Position numbers and translations under genes: made by a program
Notes under the pieces: model-generated
What the model saw: the letters and a program-made list of their open reading frames with translations, nothing else
The model's database searches: none
What the model was told of the DNA's origin: nothing
Part shown: piece by piece, positions 58,200 through 64,000 of the stretch
How positions within the stretch are numbered: the first letter of the stretch is position 1
Layout: the number at the start of each line of letters is the position of its first letter
Assembly: GCA_000697665.1 (NCBI GenBank)
Contig: KL197716.1
Location: 401,555 to 465,554 of the forward strand
Length of the DNA: 64,000 bases
Reading direction: 5' to 3'
DNA from: Jaapia argillacea MUCL 33604
Taxonomy: Eukaryota; Basidiomycota; Agaricomycetes; Jaapiales; Jaapiaceae

Positions 58200-59592
58200 T
58201 TAAACACCCTCAGACTCAGTCCCATCGTCCTCCTCCGGTTTGGCCAAACAGTCATGCAACCAAGGCGCTCTCGTGGTCTCCCAAGATGGTCGACGTGTCC
58301 GGTGTGCTGTTGCCCACGGAGCGCTCGTGGAAGACATGTCGTGTGACAGTCGGCGAGCGGCGGGAGGTGGCGATCTCACGGGCTTTACGTTTTGGTTCTT
58401 TGCGTCCCACTCCAATAGACCACCCAGAGGGATGTGCTGGACAACTACTCGTTTCCCAAGTACTTCGGCCTGGGAACACACCGGGGTGAGCGAGATTATG
58501 CAGGAGGGGAGGGTCAGTGAGAGAGATACGGACCTCGTACATCTTGAAAAGACCGGAGTTGACTTTTGCCCACGTCGGGACTCCGACTGCGATTGCGTGT
58601 AGTTGCGAAGAATGTTCGTAAAAGGGACCAGTCTTAACATCCCGGATCCTCATAATTTGTAGAAAATAGAGGTTTGTGGGTGGTAGTGGGGTTTGAAGAA
58701 CCGTGTTCACGGGAATGTCATGCTGCCCTGATCACAAAACAATGAATATTGCCCGGATATTGTTCCAATAACGGATAAAACCCCACCTTTGAGTTGGGCA
58801 CTACCAAATATATAGCCCAAAAACGAATAATCGTCCAACCCCCACACACCGTGGCTACCAGCAGGCTCAAGCCGGTAAACGTCCTGGAGCCTCCAGCATA
58901 GTTGCAGATACCGAACGAAGAGATTCAGCACAATTTGTCGCTCCTCTTCAGGGTCTGGGTTCAGGAAGCGGATCAAGGTAAGGGAGAGGAGGAAGAGGGC
59001 AAACGACGTCTCATGGCCCGTCCCGTAATCCATGCGTAGGAAATGTCCGAAGGAGGTGAGGAAGTACGGCTTAATGGCAGGGAGGGCGGGTAATAACGAG
59101 GGGGGGAGAAGAGAGGCCAGAAGAGTGTCGGCTTCCTGTGTGTAATGTGAATTAGAGGTAAAGGAGATTCAATCGAGGCAAGCGCACATCTTCCAAACGC
59201 TTGCCCCAAGTTCGGAAGGCAAGATTTCCAAATCTCTGAGGAGTTGGTAACGGTGGAATCTCGTCGATCCACAGATCAAGCTTGTCGAGAAGCGCGATCA
59301 CTTTTTTCACAGCCTGCAATATGGTTCCAAAGGTCACTCATACTGATCAATCTAACCACCGAACGGGGGCGCTGACCTGGCTCGGAGATGAGCTTTCATA
59401 CGGTAAGAAAACTCCGACAACAGACTCGTTCAATCTTCGAAGAAATATTCCAAAATCTTTGAAACCCTGCGTAACTTTCCAAGCATCGACATCATAGTCA
59501 GTTCTGATTTTCAGAGTCGGCCCCGCAGAAATCTCAGAGACTGGGATATAGCGGAGAGGGGCCAACTGTGGGGTGGGTGGTCGAGCAGTCAT
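58200..59592 (-). CDS. PP2A phosphatase activator (PTPA)
   Basis: First exons 59592-59377, 59313-59188 and 59135-58787 are in phase. Motifs are DYDVDAWKVTQGFKDFGIFL, KKVIALLDKLDLWIDEIPPL, RFGNLAFRTWGKRLED, FLRMDYGTGHETSF (the invariant peptide-binding loop), LEPAGSHGVWGLDDYSFLGY and RDVKTGPFYEHSSQL, ending with FKMYE spliced to AEVLGKRVVVQH. All are hallmarks of PTPA (Rrd1/Rrd2 in yeast), an ATP-dependent peptidyl-prolyl isomerase that activates PP2A-type phosphatases. Yeast has two paralogues and this sequence was not assigned to either. The last 60 residues are low-complexity. Confidence 0.93.
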
Positions 59593-60515
59593 GGATGGGA
59601 GTAGAAACAGGTGCGATCCAGAATCGAGATCAATACGGCGGATTGCACCAGAAAAGCATCAGGTGAGGCGAACGGCGGACTTGGGACTACTTGGGACCAG
59701 ATCCTCGAAAGTCCGAGTCACGCGTGACGTAACGGCGGAAACGTTGCTCGGAACGTCGAAGCCATGAAGCATGAAGGTCGTCGGCAGGAAACCATTGGAA
59801 ACTTGTAGAGACCAGGTGGATGGATATCATCAGGCTGAGGTTGCAGGTGCGGAGAGAGGAATGCCGTTCGTTTAGCCTTCGTTTAGCGTTGATCGGTCAA
59901 AGGTCCGAAACCACGTGTTATTGCTGGCTTGTTAACTAATAACTAACCGACGCCCGTCATCGGGGCCTCCAAAATATTTCGTAGGTTCATAGAGGTTCAT
60001 TTTCAGGTTCACTATCCATCTTTCTCACTACCCTATATTACGCTCGAACCGTTTCTTTATTTGAACCAACTAACGCTTCTTTGGACTAAGGAGTCCCAAA
60101 TATATTTGCCCATCGTTTTTACAGATCTCGACAGGTCGCCGACTGGGGAGGTCGCATTCTCATCGCCCTCATTCAGTCAGAGTCTTCGCCCGCTCTCTAG
60201 CCTCCAGTTCCTGATAAGAGGGAGCTTTACGGTCAACCGCACTGGTCATGTCCATGCGGCAAACTCAGTCAGTAGATGGCATGTGTCCCGAATTACCGTT
60301 CTCACAGTCGAGCAGCGAGTTGAGCGGTAAGAATTGAGCAGCCCTTCTTCAGCGACAATGCAAGCGATGCTTCCACTAAATATAGCTGCGAAGTCGCGAT
60401 CGCTCCATTGTACCAATAATCGTAACAAGCCGCTGAGATATCGATTGAAGAATGTGTACAAAAATTACAAACAGTGATCTTCTCATCCATCTCTACATCT
60501 CTTGGGTGCAGTAGC
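59593..60515. other. intergenic, no gene seen
   Basis: Short frames only. It lies between the PTPA promoter and the 3' end of the CipC-like gene. Confidence 0.45.
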
Positions 60516-61106
60516 TTAGTAGTCGTTGGCAACATACTGCTCAACCTGCTCCCTAGCTGGGAACCGCAGCAATTTAGCACACATGTAGAGAAGATGCAGA
60601 TAGCAGCTTACCATGGTGCTTAGCCTTCTCCCGATCGATGAAGTCGAGCTGGAAACCCACGTCAGCCAAAGGGAACGGGGATATAGCATGAGATACCTAC
60701 GCCTCGGGTCTCGACCTCACGGTCAACAAAGGCACCGGCGAAGCCAGCACTACAGCAGACGGGAGTTTAAATGGCGAGCCCAGTGATGAATGAGGGAAAG
60801 ACGTACAGGATCTCCTTAGCCTTGGCATGAGAGTCGGGCTGGCCGTTCTGCGCGACATGGTTCTCGTAGGCCTTGGCAGCCTATGGGACCCCAAGACATT
60901 ATCACACCATGCACCGAGGACAGGAGCGACAGAACGAACCTCGTAGGCAGCAGCACCGCCAATCAACTCATGAGACCACTCAGCCTTATGAGGCTCCTGG
61001 GTGACCTGTAATCATCGATTAGCAACGCATCCGATAGGAAGATGAGAGCAGAACCTACAGTGCCCCAAGCCTGCGCCTGATCAGAGTCGTCGGAGAACCA
61101 GCCCAT
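60516..61106 (-). CDS. CipC-like protein (DUF3759)
   Basis: A minus-strand gene of several small exons starting MGWFSDDSDQAQAW at 61106. Then come EPHKAEWSHELIGGAAAYEA, ENHVAQNGQPDSHAKAKE, FVDREVETRG, LDFIDREKAKHH, and after a last intron AREQVEQYVANDY and the stop at 60516. These are the hallmarks of CipC, a small (about 110-130 residue) protein named for its induction by concanamycin in Aspergillus. It has no enzymatic motif; reports link it to stress and growth on host tissue. The final intron was chosen because it gives the usual charged C-terminus. Confidence 0.85.
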
Positions 61107-61199
61107 GTTTAGATTGTTGAAGTGGATGAGGGAGTTGAAGGGAAATGAGTGAAGAGACCCGTTCAAAGGGCTCGTTCTTATAGAGACGACCGGGGCTAT

Positions 61200-64000
61200 T
61201 CATTTGAAAAGCCATTCACGCCACTTTTCGGGGAAAGCGAGTAGGATTGTCTTCGGATTGAGTGCCGATTCGATGGCGTTGACAATCATCATTATTAGCA
61301 TAGATTTGATAGATTTCATGGTCTCCCCGCCCTATCAGAAGTTCCAATTCGAGTAATCAGAAGGAAATCTCCGAACAAATGGTGGTCAAAACGAGGAGGA
61401 TGAATGCTTACCGACGCCATGAAAGCGACCTGTCAACACAGCCATAGGGAAATGTTCCTCGGTGCCTAGGTGGCTTATCAGATGGTTGTCGTGCCGAGGT
61501 TCTCGGGCTACTTACAGGGGATGGTCGATGAAGCACGGAAATCGATCCGCCGTCGATAAGGTGGACAAGGCAGCGCTCGGGGTTGCGGGGAGTCTCACAT
61601 GGTTGCCGTTGAACAAGATCGCGTCAAAGGAGGCTGCGCAGTGCGATTCAAAACGTCAGTTGAGGAACGGGGCAGATCATCCGCCGATATCAAGAAAAAG
61701 TCGACTAAACTGAACCTTCAGAAGGTCGTTCTACAGAGGTCATGGGGTATATTGGTTGGCGGCTGTGGCAAGAGAAAGAAGCTCAGAGTTTGCCGACATG
61801 ATAGGAGTAAATTGTCAACATGGTCGACGTGGACTCCAAAACGTGCTTCGAGTTGAACTGGGAAATATTACTTACCAGAAGGCCTTGGTTCACGCCAGGA
61901 AATCCAACAAGGCGAGGGGATTTAGTCTCGTTCGATGACCCTCTCATCCCACGGGACGGACTTCGAAGCGGACGAGACAGGCGCGACTATGCAAGAGTCG
62001 CCCTTCCATGCCAAAATGAACCAGCCAAACAACGGGTCCAGAGGATCGAGCCAACGAGCCAACTGGGCGGATTCTGACGGACGGAACCCACAAAGGTCAC
62101 AGCGAATCGATATCGGCCGCGGTGCCGGAATGCCCGTGTCGCCGACGCCATGGATGAATTCCGGTGATTTTCCAGCAATTTCTTCTATTTACATCTCATG
62201 GACAATCGCAACTCTGAATACAATGAATGAATGGACGTTAACGGCTGCGAACGACACAGAAGACACTCTCGTCGATGGGATCCTCCAAATCGTCACGATC
62301 ACCTCGTCCCGCCAACTTAGCACGGTCGTAAATCGAGTATGGAGGGATGTACCGCCTAACAACCCGTTTGCGCGCTTCGAAGCTCTGCAAGGGCACCCAT
62401 GGACTTTAGTACACGAAGAGGATGTCAACAAACCCTATCATATGAGTTCGTCATATCATAAGAAAACGAAACAAATGTCTTGCCATCTCGCTTAAGGTTC
62501 CCCTTGTTAACTTAAACAACTTGGTGGTCGATCAGAAGCAGAAAGGTCGAGCGAGATTAGCCCTCAAAATGAGTCATGGGATGGGGTGGGACATCCTTCC
62601 ACGGCATGCTCTGGTGGTGTCCAGAGTGCGCCACAAACCGAGCTCGACACCCTGAAAATCACGATTCAAATCCGTTTCGGAACCTTGATGCCAGTTGTAA
62701 AGCAGTGCGCTGTTCGACAAGGGTCGACGAAAGGGGATTGCAGTCGTGAATCTCGAAGGTTTATCCATGCAAGAAACCGGACCCATGCATCGAAGGGAAG
62801 TCATTTTGGGGGGAACGGGGAGGCTTCGGTGAAGTTAAAAAGTAGAAGAGAGCCACCAGATCATTAGAGAGTTTTGGCTGGGCAGCAAGGAGCGGGATGG
62901 CAATGGGCCCTGCCAACTGATATGTACCCAATAATGTTGTCAATCGAGCTGGTGGGGATACCTAGCGCCGGGATGGTGGTAAGTACTGACACACTAAACC
63001 AACACTATACAAACCGACCAAGGCCCACGCAGTATCAATGTCAATTGTGCACCAATTCTTGCCCCCACCCCGCATCATTTGTGAATCTCGACGTCAAGCG
63101 ACAGATTTGTGTTCGGGCGATGCCCGTAAGGCAATAACCTCATCAGAATGTCAACATTGAGTCTGATTGAGAAGCAAGGTAATCACGGTTTCCACGAAAT
63201 GAGCGGAAAAGACTACATTGAAGCGAGAGGAGGTCAGAAAATATGTCCGATTAACTCCACGGGAACACAGGGAAGACATCACTTACTTGCTGGCGTTCAA
63301 AACGTACCTTCACGTTACGGTCGAGAATGATTCCGAAGTTCGAAGCCTAAGAATAGAGACCGAACGCTGTTGTTACACTTCGAGAAAGTCCAAAGAGGCT
63401 CGGTAATCACAGAGCCCACTTGCCAACTGGGTGGAAGGAATGGAATAATCCAAGAAAGGCGGAGTCGAGACCATGGTTCTACCATATTCTCTGGCGAGCC
63501 AACGCCGTCATCTTCCGTGGCCATTACTTGCACAGGTCGAGTTCAGGGTTCCACACCTTCCGAGTGATCACCAGCGACTACCGAGTTTACAGAGAGGATG
63601 GAGATGGGCCACAAGGTAGTCCAGGATGTCAAAGGTCGGAGTTGTTTTGGAGGTATTCTCCAGTCGTCCCATCGTTATGAGAGAGTGGATCTTCATCCGA
63701 GCAGAGTTTGAGTTGAGACAAGGCTACCACGAGCCGTGATACAATGGGCAATGAAGCGCATGTCAAGAGACCGCAAGAGGTCTGGTGGCGTATCCTCCAC
63801 TCCCAAGGGGTAGAAACCGCAAAAGATCGATTCTGGAATAAGGGTGACACTACGGGAAGTAATAGCATTTATTTTGAGTGCTTCCGTCACTCTTCCACTA
63901 CAAATGAGTGCTAAGTACACTGGTTTGGACGGCGCGCGAAAAGAGTGCTTCGGGGACAAGTGCTCGGGGCACTCGTACAAAAGTGTCTCTGACTAAAGTT
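61200..64000 (-). CDS. unidentified multi-exon gene or genes, 5' end may lie outside window
   Basis: Clear coding pieces lie on the minus strand but a full chain was not built. The exon 62384-62243 reads VVRRYIPPYSIYDRAKLAGR..DPIDESVFCVV and joins in phase to 62184 onward (IHGVGDTGIPAPRPISIRCD, LCGFRPSESAQLARWLDPLD, LFGWFILAWKGDSCIVAPV), reaching a stop at 61922 unless spliced earlier. Further left are DAILFNGNHVRLPATPSAAL (about 61630-61516, followed by a GTAAGT donor) and a C-terminal exon ending ..PKTILLAFPEKWREWLFK at 61200. Upstream pieces lie at about 62580-63000 and 63310-63980. I do not recognise the family. It could be two adjacent genes. Confidence 0.45.

Overview
The window looks like nuclear DNA of a filamentous basidiomycete, probably Agaricomycotina. 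Genes are split by short introns (about 45-75 nt, GT..AG), there are lineage-typical F-box and multi-transmembrane families, and several conserved housekeeping genes can be spliced by eye into complete frames. No rRNA, tRNA or CRISPR was seen. All functional names are motif and family recognition from reading; nothing was searched.

Layout. 0-9.7 kb: the tail of a Pro/Gly-rich protein, two diverged copies of a multi-pass membrane family (1.85-2.86 and 7.95-9.71 kb), an acidic orphan exon, and a gene-poor, transposon-like stretch (3.7-7.9 kb). 10.3-12.7 kb: a Maf-type nucleotide pyrophosphatase and an NmrA-like reductase. 13.5-28.5 kb: two inverted copies of a 2-kb block, each carrying a divergent pair of small CaaX pheromone-precursor genes. 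They enclose an F-box gene, a family-4 glycosyltransferase, a poorly resolved second F-box/LRR-like locus and an isochorismatase-like hydrolase. 28.6-34 kb: a DDE transposase fragment, KU70, and a divergent thioredoxin-glutaredoxin (GRX3/4 type). 35-37 kb: a 270-bp tandem repeat and a fifth, single-unit pheromone gene. 38-48 kb: a proline/RS-rich protein with a membrane tail, SDH3, an aldo-keto reductase and an SPX-domain phosphate transporter (PHO91 type). 48-64 kb: an unresolved stretch, then an APSES/KilA-N regulator, ornithine decarboxylase, a PP2A activator (PTPA), a CipC-like protein and an unidentified multi-exon gene running to the window end.

The notable system is the pheromone cluster. 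Four of the five precursors carry two copies of the same peptide unit, ending in Gly-Asn-Ser-Tyr-Cys. The first unit is followed by an internal CVVC and the second by a C-terminal CVVA or CVIA. The fifth precursor has one unit. This looks like the pheromone part of a mating-type (P/R, B-type) locus, but no STE3-type receptor was found in the window. The inverted 2-kb arms could allow inversion or gene conversion between copies.
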